Positions 39,137 to 45,650 of a DNA stretch of 45,686 nt are shown piece after piece (position 1 is the first letter of the stretch; each line of letters opens with the position of its first letter). Made by a program: the position numbers and the translations under genes. Under the pieces are notes generated by a model, which had not been told where the DNA came from, ran no database searches, and worked only from the letters and a program-made list of their open reading frames with translations. Origin of the DNA: Bacillus sp. Bos-x628 (GTDB lineage Bacteria > Bacillota > Bacilli > Bacillales > Bacillaceae); the NCBI RefSeq assembly GCF_040500475.1, contig NZ_CP159360.1:1-45686 (forward strand), written 5' to 3'.

Positions 39137-39427
39137 ATGGAATTAAAATTTATCAAAAGAGATGGAGTATATGTAAGTGGTTTTGTAAATAATGGTGAGT
39201 ATCATTTTGATGCAAAATTGTTTGATAAAGGTTCTCTATATGGAATAAACAAAGGAAGAGTTAGCTTATTAACAGTATCAATAGGTGATAAATGGACAGG
39301 TTTAGAAAACTGCATTTTAAATTATGATAGAGGATGGGATGTAAAGCCCCAAAAAGATGAACACATCAAAGTATTTACTGAAATTGTGAATTTTCTTGAA
39401 AATTCACCAACTAATGAATTATTTTAA
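39137..39427 (+). CDS. Small phage protein (DUF7678-like)
   Basis: 96 residues from the ATG at 39137; another ATG at 39128 is too close to the weak AGGAT ribosome site. The sequence YHFDAKLFDKGSLYGINKGRVSLLTV...NYDRGWDVKPQ has the 'fdkGSxyGInxGRVSxL ... YDRGWDxxP' pattern of a small conserved phage family (I believe DUF7678) of unknown function. AT-rich codons, unlike the methyltransferase. Confidence 0.6.
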   Translation: MELKFIKRDGVYVSGFVNNGEYHFDAKLFDKGSLYGINKGRVSLLTVSIGDKWTGLENCILNYDRGWDVKPQKDEHIKVFTEIVNFLENSPTNELF

Positions 39428-39453
39428 TTAATCTGAACAACGGAGGATGTAAA

Positions 39454-39660
39454 ATGAACCCAAGACAAGCATTTAGAACATTTATCAAATACCAACTAGA
39501 AAACGGTGAGGGGTTATCTGAGTTAAGATTAAACAAAGAAGACATCGAGAAGTTCCTATACGGTGTTGAAGATGACATGCTTTTCTATTCTAAATTAGAT
39601 GAATTGCTAAAGGAGTACATTGAAGATTATGGTGAGAATTACGGAATCGAATTGAGTTAA
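39454..39660 (+). CDS. Small acidic protein of unknown function
   Basis: 68 residues, helical and acidic (NKEDIEKFLYGVEDDMLFYSKLDELLKEYIEDYGENYGIE). ACGGAGGATG is well spaced before the ATG. No recognised domain. Together with the previous gene it ends the block without SPBRE elements. Confidence 0.55.
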   Translation: MNPRQAFRTFIKYQLENGEGLSELRLNKEDIEKFLYGVEDDMLFYSKLDELLKEYIEDYGENYGIELS

Positions 39661-39693
39661 CAAAACAATTAAACAAGTCCAAGGCGGGGATCT

Positions 39694-39749
39694 GGGGGCA
39701 CTGATCAACATCTTTTAAGGGTGATAGTTGGTGTCCATTTTTTATTTGT
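39694..39749 (+). terminator. Probable terminator with imperfect hairpin
   Basis: CAACATC (39708-39714) pairs with GATAGTTG (39722-39730, one bulge), with outer GGCAC/GTGTCC pairing, followed by ATTTTTTATTT. Confidence 0.45.
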
Positions 39750-39764
39750 CGGAAAGGAGAAGAC

Positions 39765-39872
39765 GTGAAACAGGATAAGTCGAAGAACTCCTACAGGAGC
39801 TCACAGAAAGAGACCCGTAAATTTATGGGGCGAAGCAGGCATGGACTAGTCCTCTATGTAATCCAATTGTAA
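39765..39872 (+). CDS. Possible small basic protein (35 aa)
   Basis: GTG start six bases after GGAAAGGAGAA. Product begins VKQDKSKNSYRSSQKETRKF and continues MGRSRHGLVLYVIQL. Very basic, with a hydrophobic end. It may be a real micro-gene or a remnant; the surrounding DNA (39670-39860) is richer in G than the neighbouring genes and could instead encode a structured RNA. Confidence 0.35.
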   Translation: MKQDKSKNSYRSSQKETRKFMGRSRHGLVLYVIQL

Positions 39873-39883
39873 TATTGCTTTGA

Positions 39884-39911
39884 TTTACGAATTTATATTC
39901 ATAGATATAAA
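39884..39911 (+). promoter_or_regulatory. SPBRE-type promoter element
   Basis: TTTACG (39884-39889), N16 ending ATAGA, TATAAA (39906-39911). First copy after a gap of about 7 kb. Confidence 0.75.
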
Positions 39912-39969
39912 TATAAAAGGTTCTGAAAGAAAAAGAATGAACCAAATTAATACAGGAGGGCAAGAACCT

Positions 39970-40497
39970 ATGAAAAAACTAATTGCCGTATCGACACTAA
40001 TAGTATCAATGCTAATTGCTTCTTCCTCTTTTGCTCGAGCTCAAGTAGTAAAGCCTGGCGACACAATGTCAAAAATTGCAAGTCAAAATAATATGTCTCT
40101 TCAAGATTTAGCAGAAGCTAACCCGCAAATCAAAAATCTTTCTTTGATTTTTCCGGGACAAGAAATAAATACAAAAGTTGGAATTGAAAAACATCAACCA
40201 ATGGTTTATGAGGGATATAAACATTTTATTTCAACAGCGTATTCTATGGGTTCTGTTACGGCGACAGGCACGAAAGTTCAAGAAGGCCGTACTATTGCAG
40301 TTGATCCAAGAGTTATTCCATTAGGATCAAAAGTTGAAATTAAATTTCCTGAAGGATACGAGTATCTTAATGGTGTATACAAGGCTGAAGACACTGGATC
40401 AGCTATTAAAGGAAATAAAATTGACGTCTATTTAAATACTAATGACAAATGTATTGAATTTGGTGTTAGAGATATTCAAATTAAGATTTTAAAGTGA
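39970..40497 (+). CDS. Secreted LysM and 3D-domain protein (YorM-like)
   Basis: 175 residues from the ATG at 39970 (CAGGAGGGC upstream); the frame is open earlier but that part holds the promoter. A signal peptide (KK, then hydrophobic 4-20, SFARA) is followed by a LysM (VVKPGDTMSKIASQNNMSLQDLAEAN...LIFPGQEI, about 26-67) and a 3D domain (YSMGSVTATG, VDPRVIPLGS, AEDTGSAIKGNKIDVY, with Asp112, Asp141 and Asp152). LysM binds peptidoglycan; the 3D domain is a double-psi barrel with muralytic homologues. It would be exported and act on the cell wall of the lysogen or during lysis. Matches SPbeta YorM by type. Confidence 0.88.
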   Translation: MKKLIAVSTLIVSMLIASSSFARAQVVKPGDTMSKIASQNNMSLQDLAEANPQIKNLSLIFPGQEINTKVGIEKHQPMVYEGYKHFISTAYSMGSVTATGTKVQEGRTIAVDPRVIPLGSKVEIKFPEGYEYLNGVYKAEDTGSAIKGNKIDVYLNTNDKCIEFGVRDIQIKILK

Positions 40498-40507
40498 AGG
40501 TAATATT

Positions 40508-40610
40508 AATGCTGCCATCTCAATTCCACTCCTAGCTTGGGGTCAGTATAGAAGAGATTATAACGGTAGCCAAAAGCATTGATGGTCCGATTAATTCGGA
40601 TCATTTTTTT
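40508..40610 (+). ncRNA. Structured 3' RNA ending in a terminator
   Basis: AATGCT (40508-40513) with AGCATT (40575-40580) or GCTGCC (40511-40516) with GGTAGC (40565-40570) close a multi-branched element of about 70 nt. It is followed by the terminator TGGTCCGA-TTAAT-TCGGATCA (40583-40603) and TTTTTTT. It may be the 3' UTR of the LysM-3D gene or a processed small RNA. Confidence 0.4.
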
Positions 40611-40656
40611 ATTATATGAATCTCCATAATTCCGAGTTTCTTCTATTATATATGTA

Positions 40657-41214
40657 TTACAAATTCATACTCATATACACATCATCAAGATCTTCTTGAG
40701 TAATCCCTAAATATTTCTTTGTAATAGCAATACTTGAGTGATTCAAAGCCTCCATTATTAAAGCTAATGAGTAACCCTTTTTATACGCCCAATACCCCCA
40801 TGTTTTTCTCATACTATGAGTTGATACTGGTTCTTTAATTCCAATGTAATCTGCAGCTGAAGATAATATATGTGCAGCTTGTTGGCGGGAGATGGGTTTA
40901 TTACCTTTTCTGCTGAAAAACAAATAGGATTCCTGGTCAAGCTGATATTCTTTCATATATTCTCTAATTGCTTTTTGGAGGTTCTCAGTAATCGGAAATC
41001 TTTTATATTTTCCTGTCTTTTCTTCATGAAGATAAATGAATTCTTTCGGCTTTCTTCCATCCCAAATATCTCCAACCTTCAATTTAAGAATATCACTAAT
41101 TCTGAGGGCAGAACTTATTCCAACCATGAACATTAAGTAATCTCTTTTGCTCTTTTCTCTCAAATACATTTTTAGTAATTCCAGTTGTTTTTTGTCTCTA
41201 ATGGGGCTCACCAT
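40657..41214 (-). CDS. Minimal tyrosine recombinase (catalytic domain only)
   Basis: 185 residues from the ATG at 41214-41212 (AAAGGTGA upstream; a GTG at 41229 is an alternative). All active-site residues are present: Arg38 (ALRISDILKL), Lys66, His133 and Arg136 (THSMRKTWG), His159 (LNHSSIAITKKY) and nucleophile Tyr168. Only about 10 residues precede the catalytic domain, so there is no arm- or core-binding domain. SPbeta carries a similar small recombinase (YopP) beside its inactive recombinase-fold repressor MrpR. It could act in integration accessory roles, dimer resolution of the plasmid form, or regulation. It is on the minus strand with its own control region. Confidence 0.82.
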   Translation of the reverse strand: MVSPIRDKKQLELLKMYLREKSKRDYLMFMVGISSALRISDILKLKVGDIWDGRKPKEFIYLHEEKTGKYKRFPITENLQKAIREYMKEYQLDQESYLFFSRKGNKPISRQQAAHILSSAADYIGIKEPVSTHSMRKTWGYWAYKKGYSLALIMEALNHSSIAITKKYLGITQEDLDDVYMSMNL

Positions 41215-41244
41215 ATTCAAAATGATCACCTTTTAATTAATATG

Positions 41245-41268
41245 ACATATTATAATATAATTATATGT
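41245..41268. promoter_or_regulatory. AT-rich inverted repeat before the recombinase gene
   Basis: ACATAT (41245-41250) and ATATGT (41263-41268) bracket TATAAT-like sequence on both strands. A related ACATAATGTCATTGTGT lies at about 41340-41356. Likely operator and promoter region of the minus-strand recombinase gene. 41270-41392 holds nothing else I can name. Confidence 0.4.
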
Positions 41269-41392
41269 TATGTAAGATTCAAAAACAATGAAAAGTAAGC
41301 ACTTCTTATAAACATTAATATGAAGGGATTTAATACTTTACATAATGTCATTGTGTAAGATTCGCAGACTTATAAATTTTCCCTTCCACTAA

Positions 41393-41420
41393 TTTACATA
41401 TGGAAAATCACGGATATAAT
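41393..41420 (+). promoter_or_regulatory. SPBRE-type promoter element
   Basis: TTTACA (41393-41398), N16 ending ACGGA, TATAAT (41415-41420). Confidence 0.72.
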
Positions 41421-41487
41421 CGTTATATAATTCCGAATATTAAATTAATTCAAAATAAATATAACAAATTTACGGAGGAACAAATAA

Positions 41488-42522
41488 ATGAGTTTTACAT
41501 CACAAAGAAACTTTAAAGGGAGATTAGATGGAACGACAGTTCATGAAATTAACAAAAAAATTGATTTTGAAAAAACAACATTAGAGGAACGGAAAAAAGT
41601 TGTGGAAGAGATCCTAAATGAGACTAATTTCTATTCCGAATATTTTGATAGTTATTTTAAAACAGGAATTACAAATCGAGACTTTTTATCCCACCAAAAC
41701 AATGTTTGTAAATCATTAGATCGTATGGCCACATATTTATTAACAAGTGAAGAAATCAAGAAAGAAGAAAAACGAGGGAAAACAGAGTACATTTTTTATT
41801 CAGACGAACGGTACTTTCAAAAGAAGGTTGAGAAAGAACCATCCATAGAATCATTGACTAACTCAAATAATGATGATTTTGCCGAAAACGTTATTCACTT
41901 TTTAAAAAAAGAGGAAGGAAACAAAATTCTACTTAAACCTCAATCTATTACACCTGAAGATCTCGAAAGAAATGATTGGTTGGGAGAAATTCTAAGAAGC
42001 TATGGGTCATTTCACGATTTCATAACACAAAAATTAAAGAATAAAGAAGGAAATCGGTTCATTTTATCTCGTATTAAAGGTCAACTACAGAATGATATGA
42101 TTTATTCAAAAGATATACTGTTAGGTGTGTTCGGTTATAATCTTAAATATTTCTCTCAGAGTACAAACTATGATATTGATGTGTTTGACTTTACAAATCC
42201 TCTCCATTTAAAAGGGGATGTAATTGAAACGGAATCAGGAAAAACCATTTCAGCCAAAGGATTATTATTTTTAAAACCAGATTTCGATCCAAATGATGAT
42301 TTTAGTTTTATCTTATTAGATTTAAAATCGACAATAGAAAAAGCTAACCTCACTGACTTCGAAAAAGAAGTCTTAAGACAAACCCAAAATGGATTAACTC
42401 AAGAAGAAATATCTGGAAATCTTAACACATATCAAATAAAAATATCTCGAACCATTGATCGTATTGTTAAGAAAGTTGCGGCAGTAGGAGATAAGTATGA
42501 CGCAGAAGAAGCAGAGATCTAA
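41488..42522 (+). CDS. Helix-turn-helix protein with sigma-region-4-like C-terminus
   Basis: 344 residues. The C-terminal 55 residues (LTDFEKEVLRQTQNGLTQEEISGNLNTYQIKISRTIDRIVKKVA) form a sigma-4/LuxR-type helix-turn-helix. The preceding 280 residues are charged, helical and unfamiliar; there is no sigma region 2. It could be a phage transcription regulator with a large effector or RNA polymerase-binding part. Strong ACGGAGGAAC ribosome site and its own SPBRE. Ends in a terminator, so it is a single-gene unit. Identity beyond the HTH is unknown. Confidence 0.65.
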   Translation: MSFTSQRNFKGRLDGTTVHEINKKIDFEKTTLEERKKVVEEILNETNFYSEYFDSYFKTGITNRDFLSHQNNVCKSLDRMATYLLTSEEIKKEEKRGKTEYIFYSDERYFQKKVEKEPSIESLTNSNNDDFAENVIHFLKKEEGNKILLKPQSITPEDLERNDWLGEILRSYGSFHDFITQKLKNKEGNRFILSRIKGQLQNDMIYSKDILLGVFGYNLKYFSQSTNYDIDVFDFTNPLHLKGDVIETESGKTISAKGLLFLKPDFDPNDDFSFILLDLKSTIEKANLTDFEKEVLRQTQNGLTQEEISGNLNTYQIKISRTIDRIVKKVAAVGDKYDAEEAEI

Positions 42523-42537
42523 GAATCTCTGTATTTT
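42512..42537 (+). terminator. Intrinsic terminator
   Basis: CAGAGAT-N6-ATCTCTG (42512-42531), overlapping the gene's stop codon, then TATTTTT. Confidence 0.78.
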
Positions 42538-42573
42538 TCGTTTGAATAATATTTAAAACAGGAGAATGAACTT

Positions 42574-43260
42574 ATGTTTAAGTATGGACTTGAAGCAGAA
42601 TGTCATGATGCTGTTATAAAAGGAACAGATGGCAAAGGGCACATTGATTTTTATTTAGCTAAGTACGTTGCATTTAAACTCACGGAAAGAGATCCATTTA
42701 TTAAGCCGATTGAAATACTTAATTTTATTTGGAAGAATTATTATCCAAAAGAGATTACTCGTTTCCTCAATAATGCAACAAAACACTATGGAAATAGAAC
42801 CGAAGTAGAAAGGAATTATATCAAGTATTTCTTTCAAAGAATAGGCCGCCCTATTTTTCAAGAGATTGTCGTTAGAAACCTCGTTAACAGTTGCCTAATG
42901 TTCTGGTTTGATATTCCCTCATCAAAAGAAGACCGTAATTCAAAAATTGATGGTACGGTTCTTCATTTAAAAGACTTCAACATTTCTATTCCAATTCAAA
43001 TTAAAAACCATAAGCATATTGATTTTAAAGATCAGAAAGAAAAGGAAGAACAAATAAAATTCTACGGTAGACCGGCTGAATATCTCGAGGTACATTTCTT
43101 TAATGATGATATGGTTAATGGAGAATTATATTGGATCGAAGGAGACATAAGAATTCTGTTTACAAACAGAGGTCTCGATAAAACATCAATAGAACTTTTT
43201 GAAACCAAAATATTAAAAGAAATGGCCCGAAAAGCTGGAGCTCAATTTACGTTTTTATAG
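42574..43260 (+). CDS. PD-(D/E)XK nuclease-like protein of unknown function
   Basis: 228 residues. RNSKIDGTVLHLKDFNISIPIQIKNHKHIDF (about 125-155) has the D...QxK form of a PD-(D/E)XK core with Gln in place of Glu, with helices on either side. The N-terminal 110 residues are helical (KYVAFKLTERDPFIKP...). I cannot place it in a named family; a DNA end or junction nuclease is possible. CAGGAGAATG precedes the ATG. Its last codons (Phe-Thr-Phe-Leu-stop) are written by the next promoter element, TTTACGTTTTTATAG, so regulatory DNA and coding sequence coincide. Confidence 0.5.
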   Translation: MFKYGLEAECHDAVIKGTDGKGHIDFYLAKYVAFKLTERDPFIKPIEILNFIWKNYYPKEITRFLNNATKHYGNRTEVERNYIKYFFQRIGRPIFQEIVVRNLVNSCLMFWFDIPSSKEDRNSKIDGTVLHLKDFNISIPIQIKNHKHIDFKDQKEKEEQIKFYGRPAEYLEVHFFNDDMVNGELYWIEGDIRILFTNRGLDKTSIELFETKILKEMARKAGAQFTFL

Positions 43261-43273
43261 ACATAGATATAAT
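43246..43273 (+). promoter_or_regulatory. SPBRE-type promoter element inside a coding 3' end
   Basis: TTTACG (43246-43251), N16 ending ATAGA, TATAAT (43268-43273). The left half encodes the last residues of the upstream protein. Confidence 0.75.
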
Positions 43274-43300
43274 AACAAAAATCCCTTTGAGGTGATGATT

Positions 43301-43531
43301 GTGATTACACCAAGTTATGAAGCTTTAACTAGGATGGTTAAGAGTTTTCGTGAGAAACTAGTACCTCAAACTAAAAATGATAAGACATGGCTCTTATATG
43401 AATCAGTAAATGAGTTAAGCGAAGAAGATCTTAAAGACCTTGATTTGACAATTATTGATCTAGCTGAAATAGTCAGCAATGAAATAGATCAAAACCCCTT
43501 TACATTAAAGAATGAACATTTAAGACATTAA
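43301..43531 (+). CDS. Small protein of unknown function
   Basis: 76 residues from the GTG at 43301, which is best spaced from GAGGTGAT (43289-43296); ATG 43295 and GTG 43292 are possible but lie in the ribosome site. The sequence is helical (TPSYEALTRMVKSFREKL, NELSEEDLKDLDLTIIDLAEIVSNEI). No known domain. It forms an operon with the MazG-like gene, whose ATG follows 11 bases after the stop. Confidence 0.55.
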   Translation: MITPSYEALTRMVKSFREKLVPQTKNDKTWLLYESVNELSEEDLKDLDLTIIDLAEIVSNEIDQNPFTLKNEHLRH

Positions 43532-43542
43532 GGAGAATGATC

Positions 43543-44067
43543 ATGGAAGAAGAAAAAGGTTTAGACTATGCCAAATCTCAAGTTGAAAAGTTTCACAGAG
43601 CATTCCATCACTTAATTTCAGAAAAACCAACACCTATTCCTGAAGATATTGCTTTGGCTCGAACAATCTGGACAGCCGAAGAATTAGTTGAATTCTTATA
43701 CGCAACAGTCCAGGGAAACAAAATAAAATTTTATGGTTTGATAACAGAGTTGATTAGAGGAATTATTGCTGCTGAATCTAAAGTAATTAAGAAAGGGCCC
43801 GTTAAAGATATTCTTGTTGATCAAATGGATGCATTAACTGATGTGAATTATTTTGTTCAAGGATCGTTTGTTGTGGCCGGAGTTAAACCACAACCACTCT
43901 TTGATATTGTGCAAGATGCAAACATGGCCAAGTTATTTCCTGATGGTAAACCAAGATATGATTTAGATAATAAGGGAAAGATAATTAAACCAGAAGGTTG
44001 GCAACCTCCAGAAACAAAAATAAAAGCAGAAATTGAAAATCAAATTAAAAAATCAGAGGGAAACTAG
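43543..44067 (+). CDS. MazG/PRA-PH-like NTP pyrophosphohydrolase
   Basis: 174 residues from the ATG at 43543 (AGGAG seven bases upstream; the ATG at 43537 is too close). Motifs: SQVEKFHRAFHHL, TAEELVEFLYATVQG, then DQMDALTDVNYFVQGSFVVAGVKPQPLFDIVQDANMAKLFPDGKPRYD...KIIKPEGWQPPE. This is the phage MazG-like/PRA-PH group, an all-alpha pyrophosphohydrolase that converts NTPs or dNTPs to monophosphates. Phage versions may also lower host alarmone levels. It is the third all-alpha pyrophosphohydrolase in the window. Confidence 0.8.
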   Translation: MEEEKGLDYAKSQVEKFHRAFHHLISEKPTPIPEDIALARTIWTAEELVEFLYATVQGNKIKFYGLITELIRGIIAAESKVIKKGPVKDILVDQMDALTDVNYFVQGSFVVAGVKPQPLFDIVQDANMAKLFPDGKPRYDLDNKGKIIKPEGWQPPETKIKAEIENQIKKSEGN

Positions 44068-44135
44068 CCTTTCTATTCTTTTGATAAAGCTTCGAACAAA
44101 ACTAATTCAGATATAGAATTCAAATTTTATATTAA

Positions 44136-44162
44136 TTAAAAGACCTCATAGATCTCTTTTAA
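44136..44162. terminator. Palindromic hairpin after the MazG-like gene
   Basis: TTAAAAGA (44136-44143) and TCTTTTAA (44155-44162), with internal partial pairing. Could terminate transcription from both sides. Confidence 0.5.
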
Positions 44163-44266
44163 TTTGGTCAATCACTAGTTTACTACAATCCGCGGTTATA
44201 TAACTCTTAGATGGTTAGGTTATGAGTATTATTTTGAATTAGTTGATTTTAGAAAGTTAAAGTTAC
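44163..44266. other. Non-coding stretch between two hairpins
   Basis: No gene on either strand. AATCACTAGTT (about 44170-44180) can pair with AATTAGTTGATT (44237-44248), and AACTC/GAGT pairing lies inside, so a structured RNA is possible. No promoter is evident. Confidence 0.3.
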
Positions 44267-44297
44267 AGAGGAACTCGAAAGAGTTCTCTTTTTTTGA
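44267..44297 (+). terminator. Intrinsic terminator
   Basis: AGAG-G-AACTC (44267-44276), GAAA loop, GAGTTCTCT (44281-44289), then TTTTTTT. Confidence 0.78.
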
Positions 44298-44325
44298 TTT
44301 ACGTTTCTAAAACTTAAGATATAAA
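44298..44325 (+). promoter_or_regulatory. SPBRE-type promoter element
   Basis: TTTACG (44298-44303), N16 ending TAAGA, TATAAA (44320-44325). Confidence 0.78.
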
Positions 44326-44367
44326 AAACATGTATAAAAATCCATTACAAATCGGGGGAAAAATTTT

Positions 44368-44568
44368 ATGTTAAATGAAATCGAAAAAACCTACGCTTAT
44401 CTTCAATTTCGCCTAGCTGGTATGAACAAAGATGAATCTATACAAGCAATTGATGATTTAGAATTTCTTATTCTTATGGATCAGTTTAAATCACTCTTTA
44501 CTAAAGAAGTAGTTCAAGAATCTAAAAAATCAACTTTCGAAAATGTATTGAAATCTATTTTCTCATAA
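44368..44568 (+). CDS. Small helical protein of unknown function
   Basis: 66 residues (MLNEIEKTYAYLQFRLAG, then MNKDESIQAIDDLEFLILMDQFKSLF), all helical, no known motif. ATCGGGGGAAA precedes the ATG. It comes directly ahead of the SSB-like gene on the same transcript, and could be a small replication accessory protein. Confidence 0.55.
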   Translation: MLNEIEKTYAYLQFRLAGMNKDESIQAIDDLEFLILMDQFKSLFTKEVVQESKKSTFENVLKSIFS

Positions 44569-44643
44569 TTAAGTTATTATGAGAACTTAAAAAATAAAAT
44601 TACTCAATTACTCAACTATTATCAAATCGGAGGAAAATAAAGC

Positions 44644-45612
44644 ATGGAAAATAAAGAATTAAGACAACTACAAAATAATGTTCAAATAATCGGCACTCTT
44701 AAATCCAAAGATTTAGAAGTAAAAACAAGCAAAAAAGGAAATAAATATATATCTGGTAACCTGGTTGTTCTTTCAAAATTTGATAACCGTATTCAAGAAA
44801 TAAAAATTTCAGTGTTTATGATGGAATCATCAAAGCTCTTTAAAGGCATCGAAACTGTAAAAAATGTATACAAAACTATTGAAGATGACGGGGCAGAGGT
44901 AGCTGACCGAATTGAAGTTAATGGAGAACTTACATTAAACGAATATTATAATGCTCAAGGGAACCTTGTTCAGTTTAACCAAGTTAAAGGAATCTTCTTT
45001 AACCGATTAGATGAAACAAATGATCAATCAGATAAAGCAATCGCGACAATTGATACAGTTGTTCAAGGATTTGAACCGGTTATTAAAAATGACCTTCCAA
45101 CTGGAGAATACAAAGTTAAAGGTTTCACTGTTGGTTGGGGAAATGAAGTTATTGAACTAAAAAATACGATTGTTGGGCCAGAACTTGCTGAAGCATTTAT
45201 GGATTTATACCCTGCAGGTTCTACTGGTCAATTAAACTTCAAAATTAATAACTATGCTGTTGTGGACGAAGTTAAAGAATCAGAAAACCAAGTTTCACAT
45301 GGCTTTGGATCCACTGAAAAAGCAGAAGTTCGTCAGGTAACGAACTATGTAAACAATATTGAAATAATCGGTGGAGAAATTCCTTACTTTGGTGATAAAG
45401 CTTATACAGAAGAAGAAATTGAAACAGCCCTTCAAATCCGAAAACTCAAGCTTCAGGAGCTTTCTCAACCAGCTGAAGATACCCCACCAAGTGGTTTTGG
45501 TACAAACGGAAATGATCTTCCTCCTGGATCTCTACCAACTGGAATGGAACCACCACAAGATGATAACCCATTTAGTGATGCTCCAAATACAGACGATATG
45601 CCAGATTTTTAA
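44644..45612 (+). CDS. Single-stranded DNA-binding protein-like, with acidic tail
   Basis: 322 residues. An N-terminal OB-like half (NNVQIIGTLKSKDLEVKTSKKGNKYISGNLVVLSKF, then ADRIEVNGELTLNEYYNAQGNLVQFNQVKGIFF) is followed by a second similar beta-rich half (about 145-250), and then by a Pro/Gly/Asp-rich linker ending in DNPFSDAPNTDDMPDF. An acidic tip ending in Phe is the SSB C-terminal contact for replication proteins. So it is probably the phage SSB, longer than cellular SSB (about 170). The leader repeats ACTCAACTATTATCAAATCGGAGGAAAA. Confidence 0.72.
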   Translation: MENKELRQLQNNVQIIGTLKSKDLEVKTSKKGNKYISGNLVVLSKFDNRIQEIKISVFMMESSKLFKGIETVKNVYKTIEDDGAEVADRIEVNGELTLNEYYNAQGNLVQFNQVKGIFFNRLDETNDQSDKAIATIDTVVQGFEPVIKNDLPTGEYKVKGFTVGWGNEVIELKNTIVGPELAEAFMDLYPAGSTGQLNFKINNYAVVDEVKESENQVSHGFGSTEKAEVRQVTNYVNNIEIIGGEIPYFGDKAYTEEEIETALQIRKLKLQELSQPAEDTPPSGFGTNGNDLPPGSLPTGMEPPQDDNPFSDAPNTDDMPDF

Positions 45613-45624
45613 TGTTTTAACCCG

Positions 45625-45650
45625 GCCAATGAGAAGAAATTCTCGTTGGC
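45625..45650 (+). terminator. Hairpin after the SSB-like gene
   Basis: GCCAATGAGAA (45625-45635), GAAA, TTCTCGTTGGC (45640-45650, one G-U). No T-run. The last bases of the window (GATGAGGTTGATAAAA) may hold the ribosome site and start of a further gene. Confidence 0.5.

Noticed and set aside
39880..39969. N-terminal extension of the LysM-3D protein
   Set aside because: The stretch contains the promoter element, and the signal peptide begins at the ATG at 39970.
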